Assembly: GCA_023418925.1 (NCBI GenBank)
Contig: JAEZYS010000002.1
Location: forward strand, 124,001-188,000
DNA from: Bacillota bacterium
GTDB taxonomy: Bacteria; Bacillota; Clostridia; Oscillospirales; Ruminococcaceae
Length of the DNA stretch: 64,000 nucleotides
Direction: 5' to 3'
In this document: in pieces, positions 36,368 through 44,882 of the stretch
Position numbering within the stretch: the stretch's first letter is position 1
How the letters are laid out: every line of letters begins with the position of its first letter
Program-made: the position numbers and the translations under genes
The notes under the pieces: generated by a model
What the model was told of the DNA's origin: nothing
The model's input: only the letters and a program-made list of their open reading frames with translations
The model's database searches: none

Positions 36368-38173
36368 TCAATCAAGCTTAAGCACAGCCATAAATGCTTC
36401 CTGTGGAACTTCCACAGAACCCAGCTGACGCATACGCTTTTTACCTTCTTTTTGTTTTTCAAGAAGTTTTTTCTTTCGTGTAATATCTCCGCCGTAACAT
36501 TTTGCAAGAACGTCTTTACGCATAGCTTTTACAGTTTCTCTTGCAATAATTTTACCGCCAACTGCTGCCTGAATAGGGACTTCAAACATCTGCCGTGGTA
36601 TATGCTCCTTCAACTTTTCAGCCATTTTTCTTGCTCTTTCATATGCTTTATCAACATGTACAATAAATGAAAGTGCATCGACATTTTCTCCATTAAGAAG
36701 AATATCAAGTTTAACAAGTTTTGAAGGAGAATATCCTAGCATCTCATAGTCAAAAGAAGCATATCCCTTTGTTCTTGATTTTAGTACATCGAAAAAGTCA
36801 TATACAATCTCATTAAGTGGAAGATGATAATGGATTTCTACTCTTGTATCATCAATATATTTCATATCTTTAAAAATACCACGTCTGTCCTGACAAAGCT
36901 CCATAATATTTCCCACATAATCAGATGGTGAAAGAATTGTTGCCTTAACCATAGGTTCTTCAGCTGAAGCAATAACTGCCACATCAGGATAATTTGTTGG
37001 GTTATCAATAAATATGGTACTTCCGCTAGTCAGATTTACTTTGTAGATAACTGACGGAGCAGTTGTCACAAGATCAAGATTGTACTCACGTTCAAGGCGC
37101 TCCTGAATTATTTCCATATGAAGCAAGCCAAGAAAACCACACCTGAATCCAAAGCCTAAAGCAATTGATGTTTCTGGTTCAAATGAAAGTGCGGCATCAT
37201 TAAGTTTTAGCTTTTCAAGTGCATCACGAAGATCACCATATCTTGCTCCATCAGCAGGGTAAATACCCGAATATACCATTGGATTGACATCTCTATATCC
37301 TGCCAAAGCACCATCACAAGGGTTATCTGCAAGTGTTACAGTATCGCCAACCTTTGTATCTCCGATTGATTTTATAGAAGCAGCAATATATCCAACTTCA
37401 CCTGCACTGAGTTCACCGGCATTTACAAGATCAACAGCACCCATATACCCTGCTTCAACAACATCAAATTCTGCTCCGGTAGAAAAAAGTTTTATTGTAT
37501 CACCAATCTTGACCTTACCGTCAAAAACTCTTATATAAATAATAACACCTTTATAACTGTCATAATAGCTATCAAATATCAATGCCTTGAGTGGTTTATC
37601 AATATTTCCCTTAGGTGCAGGAATATCTGTAATTACCTTTTCAAGAACTGCCCTTATATTTATACCCATCTTTGCCGAAATTTTTGGTGCATCCTCGGCA
37701 GGAATACCAATTACACTTTCTATTTCATCGCATGCACGATCGGGATCAGCAGATGGAAGATCTATCTTATTAATGACAGGCATGACTTCAAGGTCATTTT
37801 CAATAGCAAGATAAGTGTTTGCCAGTGTCTGAGCTTCAATACCCTGTGAAGCATCTACAACCAGAATAGCACCCTCACAGGCAACAAGAGATCTTGAAAC
37901 CTCATAGTTGAAGTCAACATGTCCAGGAGTATCAATAAGATTGAAAATATATTCTTCACCGTTTTCAGCAATATAATGAAGTCTTACTGCTCTTGCTTTA
38001 ATAGTTATTCCTCGTTCTCTCTCGATATCCATATTATCAAGAAGCTGTTCTTCCATATCTCGCTTTGCTACAGTTGATGTCAGTTCAAGAATTCTGTCTG
38101 CAAGCGTAGACTTCCCGTGGTCTATATGTGCAATTATACAAAAGTTTCTGATATTATCCTGGTTATACAACAA
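36368..38173 (-). CDS. lepA: Elongation factor 4 (LepA)
   Basis: The protein is 601 residues, the usual length. GTPase motifs are G1 AHIDHGKST, G3 DTPGHVDF and G4 NKID. EF-G-like domains and the LepA-specific C-terminal domain follow. It starts at TTG 38173 (a second TTG follows directly) behind AAGGACG. EF4 acts on the ribosome in biogenesis and stalled or back-translocated states. The upstream 200 bases separate it from the divergent fabG-like gene. Confidence 0.95.
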   Translation of the reverse strand: MLYNQDNIRNFCIIAHIDHGKSTLADRILELTSTVAKRDMEEQLLDNMDIERERGITIKARAVRLHYIAENGEEYIFNLIDTPGHVDFNYEVSRSLVACEGAILVVDASQGIEAQTLANTYLAIENDLEVMPVINKIDLPSADPDRACDEIESVIGIPAEDAPKISAKMGINIRAVLEKVITDIPAPKGNIDKPLKALIFDSYYDSYKGVIIYIRVFDGKVKIGDTIKLFSTGAEFDVVEAGYMGAVDLVNAGELSAGEVGYIAASIKSIGDTKVGDTVTLADNPCDGALAGYRDVNPMVYSGIYPADGARYGDLRDALEKLKLNDAALSFEPETSIALGFGFRCGFLGLLHMEIIQERLEREYNLDLVTTAPSVIYKVNLTSGSTIFIDNPTNYPDVAVIASAEEPMVKATILSPSDYVGNIMELCQDRRGIFKDMKYIDDTRVEIHYHLPLNEIVYDFFDVLKSRTKGYASFDYEMLGYSPSKLVKLDILLNGENVDALSFIVHVDKAYERARKMAEKLKEHIPRQMFEVPIQAAVGGKIIARETVKAMRKDVLAKCYGGDITRKKKLLEKQKEGKKRMRQLGSVEVPQEAFMAVLKLD

Positions 38174-38314
38174 TATAACACGTCCTTTTTTATTTAAAAA
38201 ATCATCTAATTATATCATTTAATTATTATTTTGTAAAGTATGACTATTTTATATTCAATGATTTCTGATAATGATAAAATAAGCTGGTTTTTATTTTTAC
38301 TTTACCAGATTCTA

Positions 38315-38343
38315 TTGAAACAACAATTAATACTTGGTATAAT
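38315..38343 (+). promoter_or_regulatory. Sigma-A promoter for the fabG-thrE operon
   Basis: TTGAAA (38315-38320), a 17-base spacer and TATAAT (38338-38343), 35 bases before the start codon. Confidence 0.78.
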
Positions 38344-38377
38344 AATTATAATAATTATTTTGATTGGAAGATTGAAA

Positions 38378-39112
38378 ATGAATAAAACAGTACTTATCAC
38401 AGGTGCCTCAAGAGGTATTGGAAAAGCTATTGCTTTTGCTTTTGCTCAAAAAAATTACAACATTGTAATTAATTACAATCATTCTGAACCAGAAGCTATT
38501 TCTGTTCTGAAAGAATTTGAAAAAATAAATGTTAATGCCATAGCTGTCAAAGCAGATGTTTCAAATCGCAATCAAGTTGACGTTATGGTAAGAAAAGCAA
38601 TAGATAACTTTGGTAATATTGACATCCTTGTAAATAACGCAGGTATTGCACAGCAGATTTTATTCAATGATATTTCCGAATCCATGTGGGATAATATGTT
38701 TAATATCAATGTTAAGGGAGTATTTAATTGTACACAAGCTGTTCTGCCATATATGATTCATAATAAGTCAGGAAAAATCATCAATATATCTTCAATGTGG
38801 GGCATATCTGGCGCTTCATGCGAGGTACACTACTCTGCTTCAAAAGCTGCGGTTATTGGTTTTACAAAGGCCTTAGCTAAAGAGGTTGGATTATCAGGAA
38901 TAAACGTTAACTGCATAGCACCAGGTGTCATAAAAACAGATATGAACAATAACTGCTTAAAAGAAACTTTGATTGATTTAAAGAATGAAACTCCTCTTAA
39001 CAGAATCGGGACACCTGAAAATGTAGCTGATGCAGCTGTATTTCTTGCTTCAGAGGCAGCTGATTTTATTACTGGACAAGTATTATCTGTAGATGGTGGT
39101 TTAATTATATGA
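38378..39112 (+). CDS. SDR-family oxidoreductase, FabG-like
   Basis: The protein has 244 residues from ATG 38378. The longer frame from 38240 overlaps the promoter and is rejected. The NAD(P)-binding motif is TGASRGIG. Catalytic residues are a Ser in ISSMWG, Tyr152 and Lys156 (YSASK). The C terminus FITGQVLSVDGG is typical of 3-oxoacyl-ACP reductases. The substrate is unproven because no fatty-acid genes are nearby. It overlaps the exporter gene by four bases (ATGA). Confidence 0.88.
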   Translation: MNKTVLITGASRGIGKAIAFAFAQKNYNIVINYNHSEPEAISVLKEFEKINVNAIAVKADVSNRNQVDVMVRKAIDNFGNIDILVNNAGIAQQILFNDISESMWDNMFNINVKGVFNCTQAVLPYMIHNKSGKIINISSMWGISGASCEVHYSASKAAVIGFTKALAKEVGLSGINVNCIAPGVIKTDMNNNCLKETLIDLKNETPLNRIGTPENVADAAVFLASEAADFITGQVLSVDGGLII

Positions 39113-39882
39113 ACAGTATTGAGTTGCTTAATATTACTTCAACTATTGGGTATTTGCTTCTTGTATATGGTGCAGAAATATACAGAGTTGAGGATAGTAT
39201 TATCAGAATATGCAATGCTTATGGATATAAAAATACTGAAAACAAAACTCAGATTGAAGTTTTTGCTATTCCGTCGAGTCTTTTGATTACAATTCAAGGT
39301 GATGATAATTACCCGCATACTATATCTAAAAGAGTTATGGCACGTTGTACTGATTTTGATAAGGTAGATGCACTGAATAATTTGTCCAGAAAAATCTGTA
39401 CAACAAAACCGAGTTATGATAATGTTAAGGAAGAGTTAGAAAGGATAGACGATAGAAAAACATATTCTTATCCGATTAAAGTTTTTAGTTTTGCTTTAGT
39501 CGGCTTTACATTTGCACTGTTTTTTGGAGGAAAACTTCCTGAAGCCTGTGTTGCTGCAGTTACAGGAGCTGTAATAAAGCTTGTCAGCACATTGATTTCA
39601 AAAGTAAAACCAAATATATTTCTTGAATCAGTCCTTTGCTCTATGGTTACCGCCCTCATTGCAATATTTGCTATGAAAGTCGGATTAATTCCTAAGATAG
39701 ATAATGCAATAATCGGCCCGTTAATGAATCTTGTTCCTGGAATTACAATTACAAACTGTATGCGTGATTTTATTGCAGGTGATTATTTAGCAGGTATGTA
39801 TACTTTGACAGAAGCATTGATTATTGCTGTTGGTATGGCAGTTGGTGCTGCTACAATTATTTCAATGTTGGTGAGCGTATGA
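39109..39882 (+). CDS. ThrE-type threonine/serine exporter, N-terminal-half subunit (YjjP)
   Basis: The 257-residue protein has the YjjP/DUF1212 features: a soluble N-terminal part with YGAEIYRVEDSIIRIC and AIPSSLLITI, then about five membrane helices from residue 120, including PGITITNCMRDFIAGDYLAG. With the next gene it forms a split version of the ThrE exporter. It is coupled by 4-base overlaps to the genes before and after it. Confidence 0.88.
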   Translation: MNSIELLNITSTIGYLLLVYGAEIYRVEDSIIRICNAYGYKNTENKTQIEVFAIPSSLLITIQGDDNYPHTISKRVMARCTDFDKVDALNNLSRKICTTKPSYDNVKEELERIDDRKTYSYPIKVFSFALVGFTFALFFGGKLPEACVAAVTGAVIKLVSTLISKVKPNIFLESVLCSMVTALIAIFAMKVGLIPKIDNAIIGPLMNLVPGITITNCMRDFIAGDYLAGMYTLTEALIIAVGMAVGAATIISMLVSV

Positions 39883-40355
39883 ATAATATAAATATTTTAC
39901 AAAGCATTATTATGCCATCTTTATATAGCTTTATTGCTTCTTTTGCATTTTGTATTGATTTTAATATAAGAAAATCCTTCATAATAAGTGCCTCAATCGG
40001 CGGCTTATTAAGCCAGGTTGTATTCAGTCTTCTTGAAGTAAACTATGTAAGTGAAATGCTTTGCTATTTCATTGCTGCATTAGCAATTACAGCATATTCA
40101 GAAATTATGGCCAGGGTTCTAAGAGTTCCGGTTAATCTTCATCTTGTCGTCGCAGTAATCCCCTTAGTACCTGGAAGTATGATGTACAAATCCATGATAA
40201 CACTTATTAATGGAAATACAGAAGCTTTCTTAACCCAGACAACAGAAACATTTGGAGTAGCAGGGTCAATTGCTATGGGTATTTTCGCAGTATCTTCCAT
40301 TACTTTCTTTTTTAAATACAGCAAAAAAATAGCAAAAACAACACTGCATAAATAA
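39879..40355 (+). CDS. ThrE-type threonine/serine exporter, C-terminal-half subunit (YjjB)
   Basis: This 158-residue membrane protein has about five helices and the YjjB/DUF3815 motif VIPLVPGSMMYKSM. It is the partner of the preceding YjjP-like protein. The stop codon lies in the loop of a 15-bp terminator hairpin. Confidence 0.88.
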   Translation: MNNINILQSIIMPSLYSFIASFAFCIDFNIRKSFIISASIGGLLSQVVFSLLEVNYVSEMLCYFIAALAITAYSEIMARVLRVPVNLHLVVAVIPLVPGSMMYKSMITLINGNTEAFLTQTTETFGVAGSIAMGIFAVSSITFFFKYSKKIAKTTLHK

Positions 40356-40373
40356 AATGCAGTGTTGTTTTTT
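40335..40373. terminator. Bidirectional terminator between the exporter gene and glnN
   Basis: A perfect 15-bp stem (40335-40349 with 40357-40371). The stop codon of the exporter gene lies in the loop, and T-runs occur on both sides. Confidence 0.9.
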
Positions 40374-40379
40374 AAAAAA

Positions 40380-42476
40380 TTATACGTTAAATAATAGTTC
40401 AGCATATGTTGGAATAGGCCAGATTGTTGCTGGTGTGATAATTTCAAGTTCATCAGCTACAACTCTTAGAGACTGCATTGCAGCAAATACTTCATTTCTG
40501 AAGAATCTTGCAATATCTTCAGTATTTCCGGAATCCTTTACTTCTATAAGCTTGTTGTCAAGAATATCTGTAGCTTCAAGAATACTGTTAGTAAGAGCAG
40601 ATACCTTATCAGCAAGCTTTTTTTCCGTGTCATAGTTTATGCTTACAGATTTCTTTGCAACAACAGCATCAGCAAGATTCTTAGAGAACATCAAGCCTGC
40701 AGGAATTATCTGCTTTCTTGCCATATCAACCATTGTAAGTGCCTCAATGTTGATAATCTTAGAATAGTTTTCAAGCAAGATTTCAGTTCTTGACTCAATT
40801 TCAGTTCTAGTATATACCTTAAATTCTTCAAAAAGCTTAACATTCTTTTCATCTGTATAATGAGGTACAGCATCAACAGTTGAAACGTAATTAGGGAGTC
40901 CTCTCTTTTCAGCTTCTTCAACCCAAGACTGATCATATCCGTTACCATTAAAAATAACTGTCTTATGGTTCTTAATAGTTTCTAGGAGAAGATTGTTAAG
41001 ATCAGCTGTAAAGTCATTGGACTTTTCAAGTCTGTCTGCAAATTCCTTTAATGTTTTTGTAACAATTGTGTTTATAATTGTGTTTGTACATGCAATAGAA
41101 TCAGCTGAACCAAGTGATCTGAATTCAAATTTATTACCTGTAAATGCAAAAGGTGAGGTTCTGTTTCTGTCTGTTGTATCTTTAGGGAAATTAGGAAGTG
41201 CTTCTACACCGATAACAAATTCCTTGTTTTCATTTTTCTGAATCATCTTTCCTGTTTCCAAAGCTTCAAGGATAGTCTGTAATTCATCACCAAGAAATAT
41301 AGATATAATTGCTGGAGGAGCTTCATTTGCACCAAGTCTATGATCATTTCCTGCTGATGCAACAGAAAGTCTTAATAAATCAGCATTCTCATGAACTGCT
41401 TTAATAATTGCAACAAGGAAAGTCAGGAACTGTATATTGTCTTTTGGATTTGCTCCAGGTTCAAGAAGGTTCTGGCCATCATTTGTTGTTATTGACCAGT
41501 TGTTATGTTTACCAGAACCATTTACTCCTGCAAACGGCTTCTCATGAAGAAGGCAAACAAGATCATGTTTAAGAGCAACTTTCTTCATAATTTCCATTGT
41601 AAGTGCATTCTGATCAGCAGCAACATTGGATGTTGTAAAAATAGGAGCAAGCTCATGCTGTGCAGGAGCAACTTCATTATGTTCTGTCTTTGCAAGAACA
41701 CCAAGCTTCCATAGTTCTTCATCAAGATCCTTCATATAAGCAAGAACCCTCTGCTTGATATTTCCAAAGTAATGATCTTCAAGCTCCTGTCCTTTAGGTG
41801 CCTTAGCTCCAAAAAGTGTTCTGCCTGCAAAAATCAAATCTTTACGCTGATCATATAATTTCTTATCAACTAGGAAATACTCCTGTTCAGCACCTACAGT
41901 TGTTATAACTCTTGTTGCAGTTGTGTTTCCAAATAACCTAAGAACTCTGATAGCCTGTTCTGAAATTATTTCCATTGAACGAAGTAAAGGAGTTTTTTTA
42001 TCAAGAACTTCTCCTGTATAAGAACAGAATGCAGTTGGTATATATAAAGTATCGTCCTTAATAAACGCAGGTGAAGTTGGGTCCCATGCTGTATATCCTC
42101 TTGCTTCAAAAGTTGCTCGAAGACCTCCTGATGGGAAAGAAGAAGCATCAGGCTCACCCTTGATAAGTTCCTTTCCAGAGAATTCCATGATTACCTTTCC
42201 GTCAGGTGTAGGGGAAATGAATGAATCATGCTTTTCAGCAGTTACACCTGTCATAGGGTGGAACCAGTGAGTATAATGAGTAGCTCCCTTTTCAACTGCC
42301 CATTCTTTCATACTTGCAGCAATTACTTCTGCAACATCAGCATCAAGGGCAATACCTAACTGCTTAGTCTTTAATAAAGACTTATACACATTCTTAGGTA
42401 ATCTTATTTTCATGGTTTCCTCATTAAAAACATTGCAGGCAAAAAAATCGGGTACACTTTTTACGTTCTCAGACAT
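40380..42476 (-). CDS. glnN: Glutamine synthetase type III
   Basis: The 698-residue protein is the size of the GSIII class, much larger than GSI. Motifs include SFPSGGLRATFEARGY, AEQEYFLVDK, the metal-binding HNEVAPAQHELAPIF, GSGKHNNWS and RNRTSPFAFTGNKFEFR. It makes glutamine from glutamate, ammonia and ATP. GSIII is common in Ruminococcus and Bacteroides. The gene has a clear promoter (42585-42604) and a leader with a terminator-like hairpin, which suggests attenuation control. Confidence 0.95.
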   Translation of the reverse strand: MSENVKSVPDFFACNVFNEETMKIRLPKNVYKSLLKTKQLGIALDADVAEVIAASMKEWAVEKGATHYTHWFHPMTGVTAEKHDSFISPTPDGKVIMEFSGKELIKGEPDASSFPSGGLRATFEARGYTAWDPTSPAFIKDDTLYIPTAFCSYTGEVLDKKTPLLRSMEIISEQAIRVLRLFGNTTATRVITTVGAEQEYFLVDKKLYDQRKDLIFAGRTLFGAKAPKGQELEDHYFGNIKQRVLAYMKDLDEELWKLGVLAKTEHNEVAPAQHELAPIFTTSNVAADQNALTMEIMKKVALKHDLVCLLHEKPFAGVNGSGKHNNWSITTNDGQNLLEPGANPKDNIQFLTFLVAIIKAVHENADLLRLSVASAGNDHRLGANEAPPAIISIFLGDELQTILEALETGKMIQKNENKEFVIGVEALPNFPKDTTDRNRTSPFAFTGNKFEFRSLGSADSIACTNTIINTIVTKTLKEFADRLEKSNDFTADLNNLLLETIKNHKTVIFNGNGYDQSWVEEAEKRGLPNYVSTVDAVPHYTDEKNVKLFEEFKVYTRTEIESRTEILLENYSKIINIEALTMVDMARKQIIPAGLMFSKNLADAVVAKKSVSINYDTEKKLADKVSALTNSILEATDILDNKLIEVKDSGNTEDIARFFRNEVFAAMQSLRVVADELEIITPATIWPIPTYAELLFNV

Positions 42477-42506
42477 AAATATTATCCTCCAAAATTAAAA
42501 TCAAAA

Positions 42507-42546
42507 GACGCTTTAACAAAGATATTTATACCCAAGTCAAAGCGTC
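42507..42546 (-). promoter_or_regulatory. Terminator-like hairpin in the glnN leader
   Basis: In the glnN transcript, GACGCTTTGAC pairs with GTTAAAGCGTC (11 bp, one G-U) around an 18-base loop and is followed by TTTTGATTTT, before the GGAGG site. It could be an attenuator. A sensing mechanism is not identified. Confidence 0.55.
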
Positions 42547-42578
42547 ATTGCTTTTTTTATTTAATTTATAATATTATA

Positions 42579-42604
42579 ATACCTCTGAATTGTTACATTG
42601 TCAA
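42579..42604 (-). promoter_or_regulatory. Sigma-A promoter for glnN
   Basis: On the minus strand TTGACA (42604-42599) is followed 17 bases later by TATTAT. A TATAAT overlaps three bases downstream. Confidence 0.7.
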
Positions 42605-42907
42605 TAAAAAATCTGAAGATATAATATTTTCGTTATAATAATAAGAAAAAGTTAAACATATAAAAAAATATATTAACAAAATGCACAATATAATATATTT
42701 ATTGAAGAAGTATGTTAATATCTCTAGGGAACATTGAAGGCTGTCTGAGACCCATTTTAAGCCCGCTATGTGGCGGTATACCATACTTAAATATTAAAAT
42801 TACCCCCAAAAATAAGAGTTATATTCTTATTTTTTAAATTACATATTTCATTAAAACATTATTTAATTTTAGCATAAAAACAAAAAAATATTTTATTTTT
42901 AAAAAAG
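42605..42907. other. Intergenic region with an unexplained GC-rich structured island
   Basis: The spacer is very AT-rich except for 42725-42781. There a GC-rich core (including CCGC-loop-GCGG and GGCT/AGCC pairings) is enclosed by AAGTATG (42708-42714) and CATACTT (42782-42788). A small terminator-like stem follows at 42808-42834 on the plus strand. No coding frame was found. A structured RNA is possible. No known riboswitch consensus was recognised. Confidence 0.45.
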
Positions 42908-42908
42908 C

Positions 42909-42937
42909 TTGACAAGGCACTTTAGATATGATATACT
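42909..42937 (+). promoter_or_regulatory. Promoter of the tRNA-fMet gene
   Basis: TTGACA (42909-42914), a 17-base spacer and TATACT (42932-42937), 33 bases before the tRNA. Confidence 0.85.
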
Positions 42938-42970
42938 AAATAAGCACTCAAGAGAGACAATAAATAATAA

Positions 42971-43047
<77 letters not shown>

Positions 43048-43261
43048 AATTAATCTTAAACTAATTTAACTGTTTCGGAATGTAGTGACGAATGGGAACG
43101 TGACGGAATGGGGTAATAATGGGGTAACATTACTCATTACTTTGCGTCGGCTGAGTAAAACCCAAGCGTTTCGTTGATAACGGAGCGACACGGTTGCACA
43201 GAAAGCTCCGCACTTTAATCTTCAAAGACTATTAAAGTGTAATGGTTATTTAGTTTTAAGC
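43048..43261. other. Non-coding element end between the tRNA and the hairpin region
   Basis: No gene is seen. Apart from the direct repeats it holds an inverted repeat CACTTTAAT (43211-43219) / ATTAAAGTG (43231-43239) and a CGGAGC/GCTCCG pair. This is probably the recombination and regulatory end of the element. Confidence 0.5.
43085..43128. repeat. Short direct repeats beside the attachment site
   Basis: GTGACGAATGGGAAC is followed at once by GTGACGGAATGGGG. Then AATGGGGTAAT and AATGGGGTAAC (43107-43117, 43118-43128) are in tandem. They resemble integrase or excisionase arm-binding sites in position and style, but the role is inferred. Confidence 0.55.
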
Positions 43262-43336
43262 AAAAAAAATGTCAAGCCATCCAAAACTTAATGAAATATC
43301 TCTAGCACAGATATTTCAGTTTTGAACAGCTTGACA
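43262..43336 (-). terminator. Large nested hairpin with T8 tail on the minus strand
   Basis: Three nested perfect stems occur: TGTCAAGC/GCTTGACA (43270-43277, 43329-43336), CAAAACT/AGTTTTG and GAAATATCT/AGATATTTC (43293-43301, 43309-43317). On the minus strand they end in eight T residues. The outer arm contains the -35 box of the plus-strand promoter. Confidence 0.7.
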
Positions 43337-43359
43337 AATGTATTCAAACCCTGTATAAT
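43331..43359 (+). promoter_or_regulatory. Consensus promoter for a candidate small RNA
   Basis: TTGACA (43331-43336), exactly 17 bases, then TATAAT (43354-43359): a perfect sigma-A promoter with no coding frame downstream on its strand. Confidence 0.85.
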
Positions 43360-43366
43360 TTAATAC

Positions 43367-43476
43367 AAGACATAAGTAGCATTCACTAAGTCATTCAGAT
43401 ACACGAATATCTGGTTGATGATGATATCATTTGGCTTTGACAGAGCTGAATGATATCGTGGGTGCTTTTATTTTCT
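43367..43476 (+). ncRNA. Candidate three-way-junction small RNA
   Basis: The transcript predicted from the consensus promoter has no open reading frame but can form three stems. P1 is AGCATTCAC/GTGGGTGCT (43378-43386, 43458-43466). P2 is CAGATA/TATCTG (43396-43401, 43408-43413), extended by a TCA/TGA pair. P3 is GATATCATT/AATGATATC (43423-43431, 43449-43457). P1 is followed by TTTTATTTTC, which would end transcription. The folding is by eye. No known RNA family was recognised. Confidence 0.6.
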
Positions 43477-43491
43477 TTAATTATAAGTTAT

Positions 43492-43537
43492 AAAACAGGA
43501 CTTGTCAAGATAAATTTTGGCAAGTCCTGTTTTTTTA
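43492..43537. terminator. Bidirectional terminator between the small RNA and the integrase gene
   Basis: AAAACAGGACTTG (43492-43504) pairs with CAAGTCCTGTTTT (43521-43533), with inner pairs extending the stem. A T7 run follows. Confidence 0.9.
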
Positions 43538-43599
43538 TGCAAAAATGTTTAAATATCTGCGCAATTCTGTTAATATTAATGTTTTTAATATAAGTTTTA

Positions 43600-44589
43600 T
43601 TAATAATCGGATAAAAGTATATCCATTGTTTTTCTCTTCTGATCATCAAGTACATGAGCGTAACGATTAAGTGTAGTGCTTATATCGGCATGTCCAAGAA
43701 GTACACTTAATGTTTTCACATCAACGCCCTTTTCTATTGCCCTGGTGGCAAACGTATGGCGCAATGCATGAAAGTTCGTATCATTAATGTTTGCTTCTGA
43801 TACTATTCGTTTAAAAGCACTTTGCATTGTTTTTGGTTCTACCGGATGTCCGTATCTGAGAGAGAGAACAAAATCATCAGATTTAAGTTTTCTTTTTCCT
43901 AGTATTTTTAATGACCTATAATAATATTCTTCAAAATATTTTTGAACGTTATAATTAAACGGTATGTCTCTGACAGAACTGTCACTTTTCGGAGTACCGA
44001 CAACTATCTCTGTTTTGGTATCTCCGTCTATGGTGCATAATCTGTTAACTGTACGTCTTATATGCAGCATACTGTTGTTATAATCTATATCAGACCATTT
44101 AAGCCCCAGAACCTCGCCTAGGCGCAATCCTGTGGCTAGACTTATCATTGCACCTATATACAGCTTCTCATCTGTATGTCTGAGCGTAGCTACGAGCTGA
44201 CGTTGTTCAGTCAAATCAAGAACACGCATGTTAGGTTTACTTTGTCTTGGAAGTTCTACAAATTCAGCATAATTTCTTTGCAGCAGTTCAAGTTCAACAG
44301 CCTTTTTCAAAGACTTATGCAGCATAAGCTTCATATTATGTAAAGTTTTTGGTGACAGCGGACCGCACTTTTTTCCGCCAAAGTCCATCCGGTTATTAAA
44401 AAATTCCTGAAGTAAATTAATATTTATTTCAGACAGCCTATACTTCCCTATTTGAGGAACGAAATGATTGTTAATATATCCTATATAGCTAATGGCAGTT
44501 GACTGCTTTATATTTCTTTTAGCATATACCTCAAACCAATATTGCAACCATTCTTTCATAGTACCGTCTGCTTTTTCTAAATATTCCAT
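43600..44589 (-). CDS. int: Tyrosine-type site-specific integrase
   Basis: The protein has 329 residues from ATG 44589 behind AGAGGAGA. A longer frame from 44625 lacks its own ribosome site. The N-terminal SAM-like arm and core-binding domain (about 10-100) is followed by a catalytic domain with Arg in ATGLRLGEVLGLKW, HALRHTFATR, the LLGHADISTTL box and the nucleophile Tyr in NRYAHV. It catalyses integration at, and excision from, the adjacent tRNA-fMet gene. The closest families are Tn916-like and phage integrases of Firmicutes. Confidence 0.94.
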   Translation of the reverse strand: MEYLEKADGTMKEWLQYWFEVYAKRNIKQSTAISYIGYINNHFVPQIGKYRLSEININLLQEFFNNRMDFGGKKCGPLSPKTLHNMKLMLHKSLKKAVELELLQRNYAEFVELPRQSKPNMRVLDLTEQRQLVATLRHTDEKLYIGAMISLATGLRLGEVLGLKWSDIDYNNSMLHIRRTVNRLCTIDGDTKTEIVVGTPKSDSSVRDIPFNYNVQKYFEEYYYRSLKILGKRKLKSDDFVLSLRYGHPVEPKTMQSAFKRIVSEANINDTNFHALRHTFATRAIEKGVDVKTLSVLLGHADISTTLNRYAHVLDDQKRKTMDILLSDY

Positions 44590-44674
44590 AATAATTATCT
44601 CCTCTATGCTTATTTGCGCAGACAAGTAATATTATAGCATGTTTAGATAATTTAACCAAAACTGTATTTAACAG

Positions 44675-44809
44675 GTATGGAATAACCAGATACGGAAAAT
44701 CTAAATGTGGTTTTTACAGATGCGGAAAATCCAAATATGGAAAACCTAAATGTGGACTTTCCGAATTCGGATTTTCCAGATATGGAAAACCTAATTGTGG
44801 TGAGAAGTA
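44675..44809. repeat. 15-bp tandem repeat array (iteron-like)
   Basis: Nine consecutive 15-base units start every 15 bases from 44675. The best-conserved form is ATRYGGAAAAYCYAA (for example 44690-44704, 44720-44734, 44735-44749, 44780-44794). Units at 44705, 44750, 44765 and 44795 are more diverged, but most keep the leading TNYGG. On the plus strand the period equals five codons and would read RYGKSKCG-like repeats, but no usable start codon precedes it. It lies just upstream of the integrase gene. Confidence 0.75.
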
Positions 44810-44849
44810 CGCATTATAGGGGTTTGTATTCTTAATATTATTATTGAAT

Positions 44850-44882
44850 AAAAAAATCGCCCACTCCAAAACGGAATGAGCG
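44850..44882 (-). terminator. Terminator of the ribbon-helix-helix gene
   Basis: CGCTCATTCC pairs with GGAGTGGGCG on the minus strand (10 bp with G-U pairs), followed by an ATTTTTTT run. Confidence 0.8.

Noticed and set aside
38240..38377. Longer N terminus for the FabG-like gene
   Set aside because: It runs through a clear TTGAAA-17-TATAAT promoter and lacks a ribosome site. The conserved SDR start is at 38378.
42730..42755. TPP-riboswitch-like CTGAGACCC
   Set aside because: The surrounding conserved THI-box segments (such as the TGAACCTGAT part) are missing, and no thiamine gene follows.
44595..44820. Pentapeptide-like coding frame across the 15-bp repeats
   Set aside because: The frame is open for 75 codons, but no ATG, GTG or TTG start is present, so it is treated as non-coding repeats.
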